Part shown: piece after piece, positions 25,101 through 34,026 of the stretch | Layout of the letters: every line of letters starts with the position of its first letter | Numbering within the stretch: the stretch's first letter is position 1 | Source of the DNA: Talinum fruticosum | Taxonomy: Eukaryota; Streptophyta; Magnoliopsida; Caryophyllales; Talinaceae | DNA length: 64,000 bases | Direction of reading: 5' to 3' | Assembly: GCA_021018815.1 (NCBI GenBank) | Contig: JAITYX010000053.1 | Span: 186,001-250,000, forward strand | The notes under the pieces: generated by a model | The model's database searches: none | What the model was told of the DNA's origin: nothing | The model's input: only the letters and a program-made list of their open reading frames with translations | Position numbers and translations under genes: made by a program

Positions 25101-28100
25101 ATTCAAAAGGAGAAAAAAGGCAATTGTGATAAATTATTAGAAACATAGTAATACCTTATTAGCAGTAACTTGTAAAAGCATGTCGGTTCTTAGATCTGGA
25201 TATGGGGCCAACCTTGCTAGTACTAACCCTTTTTGGTGGTGAGAGTACTCACATGTTCACTTCTATTCTTAAAGATAGCATAATTTCTGAGAATATCATT
25301 AATGATCTTAGAGGGATAATGAAGCCTTAATTATGATACTATTAACAAAAGTAAAGTGTTCCAAATATAGACAATACTTTCCTATACTAGTTGGGACCTG
25401 ATTATTTAGATCTACCGAGCACTGGTACCCATTTTAGTGTTCATATCGATGCATACAAACTGAAATGGTGGAGTCAAACCAGCCATTAAGAAAAGGACCA
25501 CCCACTCGTCATATTCATAGTAGATATATGTTCAATCATAAATATTTGCTCACCAGATTCATTGTAGAACCTCCTACACCTTTAGGCTTTAGCTATTGGA
25601 AACTCGGGCAATATCTGAATCAGCAAGACAAGATGGGTTACATATGAGTCTTATGAAAATCCCTAAGTTCATTTTGGCAAACTGTTAAAGGGAGATGCTT
25701 CTTCTGCTGATGCTGCTGCTAGTATGACTCCGTGCTACTCGACCTTTTATGGGGTTCCATCTTTGAATTTAGGATACGGAAGTCAATAAGATTATTAGAC
25801 ATCTTTAGTATGTTTGCCTGTATGAGTCTATTTTTATGAGTGAGACTTTTTATGAGAATGCCTAAAGTATGCTTGCAGGGAGTTTCATTGTCATAGGGGG
25901 TGTTTGGCAAACAGCTTTGTGTCCCCAAAAAGCTCTTTTTAGCTGTTTGACTGGGTCAAAAAGCTAATGTACTGTTTGGTGAAGAGCTTTTTAGAATAAT
26001 TTTTTGACCAAAAAGCTCTTTTACAAAAAGCTCTTGGGAATAGTTTTTTGGAAAAGCTTATTGTAATTAATACTTGAAATTATTATATTACCCTTCACAT
26101 TTTGGTAAAATTATGCAAATTGCCATTGAAATTATGCTTATGTATAAGATTTTTTAGTTCATATTTTTTCACTTTTGAAACAATAGTAGAGGATGATTAT
26201 GAATATTTAAGTTAATTTTTTTATTTTGATATTTTCTATATTTTAACAAGTAATTTAGTCTATCATAATAAATAAATAATTTTATCTCCTAAATGTCAAA
26301 TATATTATTATAAATAAACTTCAAAAAGATATACATAATTAAAGTTGTATAGAATGTATAAATATAATTTTGTATATGACATAATTCTTAATTAATGTTG
26401 TGAAGAAATATGAATATGAAAATAATTATAATGTATAAAACAGTTAATGAAATTAAGTTATAGGCATAAATGGAATTTCACCAAACAACTTTGTTAGAAA
26501 TAGCTAATTTTACCAAACACCCTTTCCTCAAACAACTAAGTCAAAAGAGCTAATACAAACAACTAACAGCTAAGATTGCCAAACAAACAGAGCCATAATC
26601 TGATTGGAGGGGGAGATTGGGTAAAGATGTGCGCATGAGTATACATAGAATTTGGGTGTGGTAACATTGCTCTTTATGCTTGTTCTTCCCCATTATTTTT
26701 TGTGCTTGATGATTGAAAGAATCTTTGAAACTTTTTGACTTTTTATAATACTTTGCTGTCACTTGTGGTTCTATCTATTCATTTTCTAAGATCCATTGCA
26801 CGACTGGCTCAGCACTAAGACTGGTTTTTTCCTGTATAGGACTCATAAATTAACAGTTGACTTTACCTGATATCTTAATTTATAATTATGCAGCATTTAT
26901 CTTCCCATTTTGTACACTTGTTCCATTACCTAGGTGCTGCTATTTGGTGGGAACATTTAATTCACTAGCAATACATCATCTGATATAGGCCATTTTCTTG
27001 TAATTTGGTTAGTTGTCTAATCATGATTTATATAGGCAGGTATGGAGAATTTGGCCTTTTGGGGAGATGATTCATCACTTCATGAATGCTTTTACAGATC
27101 ACCGTGATTCTGATCTTCTCATTGTGAGGTATAGCCTACATTGCAAAGTATAACTGTAACTTGTGTCTGTATGACTAATTAGTAACATCCCATGTGCCTC
27201 TTTGTTGCTCTAGCCACTTTTCACTCTTGCTGGGATGTGCATTGCCTATATGGATGTCTTCTGGATTTAATGATCGGCCACTTGCACCCTTTGCTGGAAT
27301 TTTAAGTCTTGGCATTGGTGATACAATGGTGCGTTCAAGTAGTTCTTAAAATTAGTTGAGAAAGCTATGTTTTTTATCCTGGAAAATCTACAGCACTAAA
27401 ATTGTTGTATTTCCTTCTGTCTACATAGGCATCAATGGTCGGTCACAAGTATGGCGTTCTCAGATGGAGCAAAACAGGCAGTAAGTTGCTCAAGTTATCA
27501 GAATTATAAGTTGGTTAGGTTTCTTTTCATTGTAAACTTCCAAACGTGTTTTTGCTTCATTGTCAGAGAAAACAATTGAAGGCACAGCTGCTGGTATAAT
27601 GTCCGTCTTGGCAGCATGCTCTTTCCTTCTTCCGCTTCTGGCAGCCACTGGATACATACAGGTATTTCTTCTTCATGTGCATGGTGCACATTGATTTATT
27701 AGCTGTACAAAGTGACCTGGTTAGTTGTTACTGGACTTGGAAAATGTGGTGTCCTGCTAGGTGGTGTAAATTTTGGTTTTGGCGATTTAGGTTTATGTAT
27801 TTTGTAGTCATATTTCTGATCAGATTAGGTATAGGTGGGTTGAATTGTGGGTCTGGTATGGTTTCAGTTTGAGTCATTATGGTTTTATGTCAATTTAAAT
27901 CTACTTTGGATTAGTACAATAGGTTTTCCTTGGAAAAGCAAGTCATTTATCCGAAGAAATTTTGCACTCACGTCAGCTTGTGTTGGTTTCAATGAGCTGG
28001 ATTGAAATTTTGGTTGCCTTATTTCAGCTCTTGATTGATTTAGATCATGGATTCAGGGTTCCATTCTAGAAGTGGGTTGCTTTGTGATCCTTAGATCATG

Positions 28101-28401
28101 GATTCCGGGTCCTATTCAAGAATTGGGTTGCCTTGTTTTCGATCACAGTCCAGGATCCTTTTAGGAGTACTTGACTGTTTGGTTACCACAGGCCTATTTG
28201 CCCAAGTCTAATTATTGCCACTGTCCATCAAGGAAACAAACATCAATCAATTTACTATGCATCTGACACGTATGCCTAAATGTGCAGAATTGGAGCTCGC
28301 TTCTCTTAGCAGTGATAGCAAGCGGGTTGTTGGAGGCTTATACTGCTCAACTTGACAATGCCTTCATTCCCTTGGCATTCTACTCTCTCTTGTGTCTTTG
28401 A
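16188..28401 (+). CDS. DOK1: Dolichol kinase, 14 exons, polytopic ER membrane protein
   Basis: CTP-dependent phosphorylation of dolichol at the ER membrane, giving the dolichyl phosphate carrier used in N-glycosylation, GPI anchors and mannosylation. Exons: 16188-16381, 16645-16757, 18663-18851, 18994-19098, 21125-21195, 21296-21376, 21494-21708, 23141-23330, 23476-23541, 27040-27128, 27214-27328, 27429-27480, 27567-27661, 28288-28401. All introns are GT-AG and phases agree, giving 1689 nt and 562 residues, close to Arabidopsis EVAN (about 569). It is leucine-rich with many membrane segments. Family landmarks are KYYHLMAVSMF (from residue 369), MNAFTDHRDSD (from 423), LGIGDTMASMVGHKYG (470-485, the putative CTP-binding part), KKTIEGTAAG (494-503) and EAYTAQLDNAF near the C-terminus. 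The start ATG lies in GAAATGG; a second in-frame ATG is at 16197. Introns 2, 4, 7 and 9 exceed 1.4 kb. Splice sites are predicted by frame and homology memory. Confidence 0.93.
16758..18662 (+). other. Intron 2 of the dolichol kinase gene
   Basis: A 1905-bp intron with GTACAG donor and a TGCAG acceptor. It is T-rich, has a TG dinucleotide repeat at 18083-18099 and no transposon signature that I can see. Confidence 0.85.
18083..18099. repeat. TG microsatellite
   Basis: A run of alternating TG in intron 2, preceded by an alternating GTGTGCGCGC stretch and followed by a G run. It is an ordinary purine/pyrimidine-alternating simple repeat. Confidence 0.9.
19099..21124 (+). other. Intron 4 of the dolichol kinase gene
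   Basis: A 2026-bp intron with GTATGT donor and GTAG acceptor. Short open frames inside it (for example near 19236-19490) have no family resemblance. No transposon ends were found. Confidence 0.85.
21898..21967. repeat. 35-bp tandem duplication in intron 7
   Basis: The unit starting AGGGAATAAAAGTATGAC occurs at 21898-21932 and again at 21933-21967 with one difference at its last base. Near identity indicates a recent slippage or unequal-exchange event. Confidence 0.92.
23446..23470. repeat. CTTT repeat / polypyrimidine tract
   Basis: A tract of about five CTTT units directly before the exon 9 acceptor (CCAG at 23472-23475). It serves as, or extends, the polypyrimidine tract of intron 8. Confidence 0.8.
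23860..24980 (-). repeat. Possible LTR-like fragment in intron 9
   Basis: Read on the reverse strand, this stretch has CTCTATAAAATTTTATTC-like promoter sequence (about 24090-24107) and a pyrimidine-rich downstream part near its end, resembling the U3-R-U5 layout of a plant LTR. No matching second LTR, target duplication or TG...CA ends could be confirmed. Low confidence. Confidence 0.3.
25893..26597. mobile_element. MITE in intron 9
   Basis: Element 25896-26594 (699 bp) with no coding capacity and a very AT-rich interior. It begins GGGGGTGTTTGGCAAACAGC and ends TTGCCAAACAAACAGAGCC, imperfect inverted termini. ATA flanks both ends (25893-25895 and 26595-26597) and may be a 3-bp target duplication. 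Termini of the TGTTTGG type are common in plant MITEs. Superfamily is uncertain. Confidence 0.6.
28041..28130. repeat. Imperfect ~50-bp duplication in intron 13
   Basis: The phrase TAGATCATGGATTC...GGGTTGC appears at about 28041-28080 and again at about 28092-28130 with several differences. It is an older tandem duplication than the one in intron 7. Confidence 0.7.
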
Positions 28402-29469
28402 AGTTGATACACAATATTATGAGTAGACAAGGACTGGAAATCTTAGAACTTCTCTGGACCTCCTTAACAAGTTGCCAGAGCCGGCTTTGTGTATAGGGAT
28501 GTTCCAGGCTGCTCTGTAATTAAATGATCGAATCAAATGCAGTAACCAATCTTTCAATTGTGGCTGCTCCATTTGACAGCAAAATGTATACAGGCCTGTC
28601 ATGCATCTGTTTTTTTCCCCCTCTCCATAGAGACCCAGACGATATCTTGTTGATATTATAGATACCGAGAAATTTTTAGCCTTGAGTCCTAGCAAAAGAT
28701 TAGCCCTTCATACGTGTGGTGTATATATGAGAAGCAAATGCCGTTAGTTATAGCCTGTAGGTACAGCAAAACATTTTGAATCGTTGAAATGACATGTAAT
28801 TGCTAGTGCACAGTTCACTAATGAAATTCTAGATCTGTATTTTTTTGTGTTTTGTGTTTGTGCATTATTTAGCACGTGTATATGTGTTTGTTGGACTTGG
28901 AAGATTTTACATTGTCGGTTTGTCATCACCATGCTTTAAACGCCGCTGTTATTCCTAGTCGTTACTTTTGTTTGAATTTCACTTATTATTCCTAGTCGTT
29001 ACTAATGGCAAATCAGGATCACCGTCCAATGCCACATTTTCTCAAACCACTGAGCTCAAAGCGTTCAATGTCAATATTTTGAAAGGCAAATTGAGAGTTG
29101 ATGTTTTCTTTCCCTGCAATTAGTCGTACTGAGAGTTCCTAAGAGGTACTACAAGTCAAGTAGTCATCAGCATGGTTTGATACTTTAGCTGAGGAGCCTC
29201 TAACTCAATTTGCAGTAGCCAATTTGGTGAAATTCTGCCTTTTCAATTTGAAGGGAAAGAAATATTTCATTTTAATTCGCAAGTCAGGGAGCAACTTCTT
29301 CTTGCTCAATGAGAGGCTTGATACAAACAGGGCCATCCCAAGCAAACCAAATCCGCATCCAGAGATAAAGCAGAGCCAGCATAGGAGAGTCTTCTTGAGT
29401 CTGTTTTCAAAGCTTTAGCAACAAGCAGATAGTCAATTTCAACAAAGATATTTCGAATTCCCCCTGAAG
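28402..29469 (+). other. 3' untranslated region and downstream intergenic DNA
   Basis: Starts after the TGA at 28399-28401. The 3' UTR probably occupies the first few hundred bases; AATGAA near 28819 is a possible weak poly(A) signal. Beyond about 28950 nothing is recognised. Confidence 0.45.
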
Positions 29470-29718
29470 TCATATTAACATACCATAATCCACAACAGCA
29501 GCTTCACAAATTTCGACATCCCAATTTGCAGAGATACCTTTTGGGGCAGCAGTGATGATCTCGCTAAGGGAATCTCTGATGATGGCACCAAGACCACGCT
29601 TGTTAGATTTTGGAACAACATCCACATTCAATTTGAACTTGCCATCAATAGGAGGGCGAGCATTCCACTTTGGTTTCAGTTTGGGAAAAGGAACATAAGG
29701 CACTATAAAATTTAGCAA
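29470..29718 (-). pseudogene. RNase H fragment of a LINE-type element
   Basis: An 82-residue reverse-strand open frame. GKFKLNVDVVPKSNKRGLGA followed by IIRDSLSEII is the start of the RNase H domain found at the 3' end of plant LINE polyproteins, with the first catalytic aspartate present in LNVD. The match ends after CEAAVVDYG, so most of the domain is missing. It lies about 430 bp from the PIF-type element and is in opposite orientation to the LINE at 32801. Confidence 0.6.
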
Positions 29719-30145
29719 TTCAATATGAAATACAAGGTTTACTTGTATGTAGTGTTTTTTTTATTTGGTTTAGCATTATTGTCGATTGTTTCAATATGAT
29801 ATCAGAATTAACATTGATGAAATTTAGTTCTCCAATTATGGAACACTCTTGTTGATCCGCTTTTATTTTTGTAAGTTTTTTCAAATTATTATGCATCAAA
29901 TTTGATTATTGTTTATGAAAGTGATTTGATTTTCTTCTATTGTCAATTGCATCTAGAGTTTTTCCGCAAATCTTCATTGAATTTTATAAGCTTGAGGGAA
30001 TTTTGAATAGAATTTTCGATGATAGATGGGGTTGCGCTGGGTTTTATTTCATGTGGGCCACGTCATAATTTGGGTTAATGTGGTTGCTAAAAATGAGTTT
30101 ATTTTATGGCTGGTAGTGCCATTTATGGGTGCATATAACAAGAAC
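29719..30145. other. Intergenic, nothing recognised
   Basis: AT-rich stretch between the RNase H scrap and the PIF/Harbinger-type element. It may be part of the LINE target, since the last bases before the insertion can be read in frame into 32801, but this is weak. Confidence 0.3.
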
Positions 30146-30458
30146 TTAGGCTCTATTTGGATCTAGGAAAATATGAGGGAAAGAAAATTTGAAAGAAAAA
30201 AAATTAGGAGGAAAAAAGTTTGAAGAAAGTGACTTTTCTTCTCTTGTTTGAAATAAGGAAAAATATAAGGAAAAAAAGTAACTTTCCAACCAACTTTTTT
30301 TCCTTTGTTTGAAATATGGATAATTGATTAAGGAAAGAAAAAAAACCTCATATAATAATTTTAAACAATCAATTACACCATTGTAACATTTCAACAACTC
30401 ATATTTTTCTTTTCTCCTATTTTATGGCAGGTAATCGAAGTTCCTTTTTTCCTTACAA

Positions 30459-30743
30459 ATGGCCATTTCAACTCTGAGGTCCACAGCTGGGTTGAAAAAC
30501 TTCAACGTGGAAATAAAGGTTGTTGGATATGACTTGAACAGTTGGAGGGAAAGAACTCAGATCAAACCCGACTTGAGGATCCTTAATCTTGATAAGGGCA
30601 GAGGATGGGACCTTGCAACGAAGCTGATTGCAGAGAGGGGATTCCTCAGACGGGGCGTTTATCAACTGCTGTTGCTCTCAGACACCCTTATTTCTTGCTC
30701 GGTGGTGATAAGGCAGCCGCAAGTTTCAGTAAACTCAAATTGA
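30459..30743 (+). other. Unidentified open frame of 94 residues inside the PIF-type element
   Basis: Starts with an ATG and reads MAISTLRSTAGLKNFNVE, ending at a TGA at 30741-30743. I do not recognise the protein. It lies between the left inverted repeat and the mannanase fragment, so it may be a second captured host segment. It could also be chance: a shorter reverse-strand frame of similar length overlaps it. Confidence 0.3.
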
Positions 30744-31490
30744 GCAGAATGTAACACTTGAGACTGATATACATGTTATGAAGCGTTGCACCATGTATAG
30801 TACAGCTTTTCGGAAGCCCTTCATTTAAACATTAATTGAGTTTTTCTTACCCTTTTTCAGGAAGACAATCTCATGTCTTCATACATAGAATATTCACTAC
30901 CTATTGAAGCCTTGTGTGAATATGAAGAGTTTAATCTAATTGATTTGTTTTCTCAGTGGGTCTCTTGGTATCTAGGATAGAAGTTAGCTGACTGACAGAT
31001 AAGGTTGAAGCATATGTTTCGTGTTTTTCATCGAGGATCCAATTCTAAAGCAGCAGGTAGAATGCTATTGCACCCATCAATTTATCTTCAAGGGAAAGTC
31101 ACAGAACCTTCAAAAATTAATGCAGTAGTGCAAAAAATAAACAAATTTGATGAAGCAATGAAATCCTTTTGAAGTTAGTAGCATATTGAGTGATACATAA
31201 GCATTTGGATCAATGAAACTATTAAATACACACGATATACTACGTCAGTAACCTTTCAAATGTCCTCTTTTGATCACTAACTTTGGCCAGAAAACCATCA
31301 ATAATTTATGTATGTAACTGAGATCATGATAATTATGAAGTTATAAGTGCACAATTTTAACCTCAACCCCGTCCCCAACACACACACCTTCAAACTCTCA
31401 GAGCTCTGAATGTGATTGTGACTGATCCACAGCAAACAACCTCTTCTTGCAACCCCAACAGCAGTGGCAATCACAAGCCATGTTAATGAG

Positions 31491-32001
31491 CTAAAATTGT
31501 GCAGAATTAAGAGAGATGATGTCAGCTATCGATGAATCCTTGGAAAGAACCACTGCATACTTATCATTCATATCATCCGTGCCTTCAGGGAAGAGTTGCC
31601 ACATTAGGCTTCCAGCCCCATTGCCACCTTTTTTGGTGGATTTCACCAGGGCTTTATACACCAATTTATAGGTTGTATCCCTGAATGACGAGTTGTAAAC
31701 ATTGTCTCTGGAAGAGACATTAAACTCAGCAAAGACAACGAGCATGAAGTTTCTTATGACGCACATACACACACGAGACGGTTTCAAGCATGAAGTTGCA
31801 CGGAACTTGCTTTGATATGATTCTTGTAGTAGGTCTTAAGAGTAGGATCGGAGAAGAAATCATCTCCTAAGGAGACATTCATCCGGCATCTTTTACCCAC
31901 TTAACATACTGCGCTTTGCCTCCGTAGTCATTTCAGTTGTTAGCCGGAGATAGTATCAGCCTAATCTTGTACTTCTTTGCTTTATTTACCACAAAATCCA
32001 G
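31491..32001 (-). pseudogene. Captured endo-1,4-beta-mannosidase (GH5) gene fragment
   Basis: Reverse-strand fragment of a plant mannan endo-1,4-beta-mannosidase, a secreted glycosyl hydrolase family 5 enzyme that cuts mannan in cell walls. The upstream piece (32001 down to about 31796) contains KAKKYKIRLILS, DYGGKAQYVKWV and DDFFSDPTLKTYYKNHI, with two stops and a frame break. The downstream piece (about 31750 to 31491) reads VVFAEFNVSSRDNVYNSSF, GGNGAGSLMWQLFPEGTD and AVVLSKDSS, ending at a stop where the family normally ends. The catalytic glutamate of the FAEF segment is kept. The middle of the domain, including the NEPRC acid/base region, is missing. It is a captured, deleted gene segment inside the transposon. 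Confidence 0.8.
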
Positions 32002-32259
32002 CCCCTGAGGATATACACATCGATCGATCACAAGGGAAGAAGCAATACTCAGTCATTTATATATATAACAGTAGTTCGAACTTTGTACAACATAATGAAA
32101 CACCGGACCTTGAAAACACTTGACCAGCCAAATCAAGAAGAACAACCCTTGACCCAAAAATTTCAAACCCAGATGGATAAATCCACTCAATCACAAACAC
32201 ACAACATCAAGTTCCCACAAATTCACATAATTTGTCGAAATGAACCCAAAAACGCTTGA

Positions 32260-32606
32260 ATCCAAATTAAACCCTAAAACCCTAGCTTTCGACATATGAG
32301 AAGGGGACGAGTTACTAGAGGGGGAGAGAGAGCGATAGATTTACCAGATGAAAAAGGATGCCGAAGGAGAGAAATCTCCGGCAGAGAGAACGTCGATAGA
32401 GAAGAACACGAGGAGAGCGAGGAGATGAGAGCCCGAGGAGAAGCGAGAGCTCGATTGAGGCGAGTGAAAGTGAGAGGAAAGGGGCTTCGTGGAGGCCTCC
32501 TTAATGCCGGCAAAGAAGCACTCCGGCGGAGAAGAACGCCAGTGGAGGAGAGAAGGAGTGCCTCGGATGACAGAGTGAAGAGCGAGAGAGGGCTCGGGGA
32601 GGCCTA
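32260..32606. other. GC-rich purine/pyrimidine segment inside the PIF-type element
   Basis: A 350-bp stretch of higher GC content than its surroundings, with ACCCTAAAACCCTAG (32269-32283) at one end. Open frames in both directions are Arg/Glu-rich or Ser/Leu-rich and low in complexity. It may be the captured 5' leader of a host gene, but no protein match is recognised. Confidence 0.35.
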
Positions 32607-32800
32607 GAGTTCATTTTCCAGCCATTTTCCTTAGGTTTATGTGAAGAAAATATTTTACACTAACTTTCCCTTACCTTTTTCCATATTTTTCTTTGAAGTT
32701 TTTTTCCATCTCTTTTTCTTTAATCCAAACAAAGGAAAAAAAGTAATTTTTAAAATTTTTTTCTTTCCAAGCTATTTTCTTAAGTCCAAATAGAGCCTTA

Positions 32801-34026
32801 AAGTCTTGGAGATCCAATAATTATGCTAACTATAGATTGCAAGTTGAAAAAATACTGCTAAGTTACAATATGTAGAGGATCGTCTTTTGAATGACCTTGA
32901 TAGTTTTTGTCTTAACCACTCGGCATTCGCGTTTGATTAAGCAATGAGAAAAACTAATGCTTTTCAATCAACGATACTCGGGGAAGTTTTGCCCGGAAAA
33001 AATGGTTAGTTGATGGAGATCGTAATTCTAGATTTTTCTATCAATCAACTACGATTAAAAAAAACGACTTTCTAGTATTGTCCGAATTAAAGATGATGCT
33101 GGTGTTTAGCTAGAAGAACCAAAAAGGATTGAACATAAGTTCATATTGGATTTTTCTCGTAGACTAACATTTGAGCATAGTACTTTGAGTAATGCCCTCC
33201 AAATTTCCTCATTTTACAAAGTTAATCAAGAGGAAAATTTGAATCTCATCAAGCCTGTCTCAAAACAAGAGATCTATACTGCACCGTTCCAAATGAATCC
33301 ATATAATGCTTCGGGATCCAATGGGTTTGGAGCATCATTCTTTCAGAATTGGCATGTCCTTAAAAACCATCTTTGTTTTGCCATCTAGGAGCTTTTTTAC
33401 GTCGGGAAAATTACTTAAGGAATTTAATCATTCTTTGATTGCTTTGATCCCGAAGGTGGACAATCCAGAAATTACTAGTCACTTTCAACCAATTAGCTTG
33501 TGTAACACATTCTATAAGATCATAACTAAAATTATGGTTAATAGAATGTGTTCAATTTTAAAACGTATAATTCAACCGACTCAAAGTGCTTTTGTCCCTC
33601 ACAGGGCTATTCATGATAACATTCTTCTTGCAAATGACGTAATGAATATGTTTCGTTTCACAAAAAGTCATAAAGGTTACGTTGTGATCAAAATTGATAT
33701 GGAAAAAGCTTATGATAAAATTGAATGGAATTTCCTATTCCAATGTCCGGACAATATAGGTTTTTATACTACATGGATCAATTGGATCAAAGAGTGTGTC
33801 TCCACGGTTTCTTATTCCATTATTCTTAATAATGAATCATATGATTTCTTTAAACCTATACATGGGCTAAGACAAGTTGACCCTTTGTCTCCATATCTAT
33901 TCATCATTTGTATGGATTTTTGGCACAACAACTTCATCAAGCATCTATGAATTTTAAATCTAGGATTGGGATTAAGATAACTCCAAGAAAAGATACAATT
34001 CCTTGCTTACTTTTTTCTTATGATAG
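32801..34026 (+). pseudogene. L1-type LINE, first part (RT N-terminal half)
   Basis: Reverse-transcriptase region of a plant LINE. The pre-RT linker contains a diverged WLVDGDRNSRFF motif (about 33003-33040). The RT blocks follow at 33306-33950: HSLIALIPKVDNPE, FQPISLCNTFYKIITKIMVN, QSAFVPHRAIHDNILLANDV, VVIKIDMEKAYDKIEWNFL with the first catalytic aspartate, and GLRQVDPLSPYLFI. The coding stops exactly where the LTR element is inserted, in the LFSYDS segment corresponding to the [FY]xDD catalytic box. Upstream frames are broken by stops at several points. The LINE resumes at 47645. Confidence 0.88.
34022..34026. repeat. Left 5-bp target duplication of the LTR element
   Basis: GATAG at 34022-34026 is repeated exactly at 47640-47644, immediately outside the two LTRs. 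Confidence 0.92.

Larger units (their letters stand above)
23542..27039 (+). other. Intron 9 of the dolichol kinase gene, enlarged by insertions
   Basis: At 3498 bp the largest intron of the gene, with GTAAG donor and GGCAG acceptor. It holds a MITE at 25896-26594 and a possible LTR-like fragment at about 23860-24980. Flanking exons 9 and 10 remain intact, so splicing out this load is presumably tolerated. Confidence 0.85.
30146..32800. mobile_element. PIF/Harbinger-type non-autonomous element (Pack-type)
   Basis: Element 30149-32797 (2649 bp) begins GGCTCTATTTGGATCTAGG and ends with the imperfect inverse, AAGTCCAAATAGAGCC. TTA flanks both ends (30146-30148 and 32798-32800), the 3-bp target duplication expected of PIF/Harbinger transposons. 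The outer 100-150 bp at each end are A/G- or T/C-rich with matching patterns. No transposase is present. Instead the interior holds a reverse-strand endo-beta-mannanase fragment and an unidentified open frame, the hallmark of a gene-capturing Pack-type element. The MITE at 53551-54022 shares its termini. Confidence 0.8.

Noticed and set aside
32296..32607. Arg/Glu-rich 103-residue open frame
   Set aside because: Purine-rich low-complexity sequence inside the PIF-type element; the opposite strand is open too.
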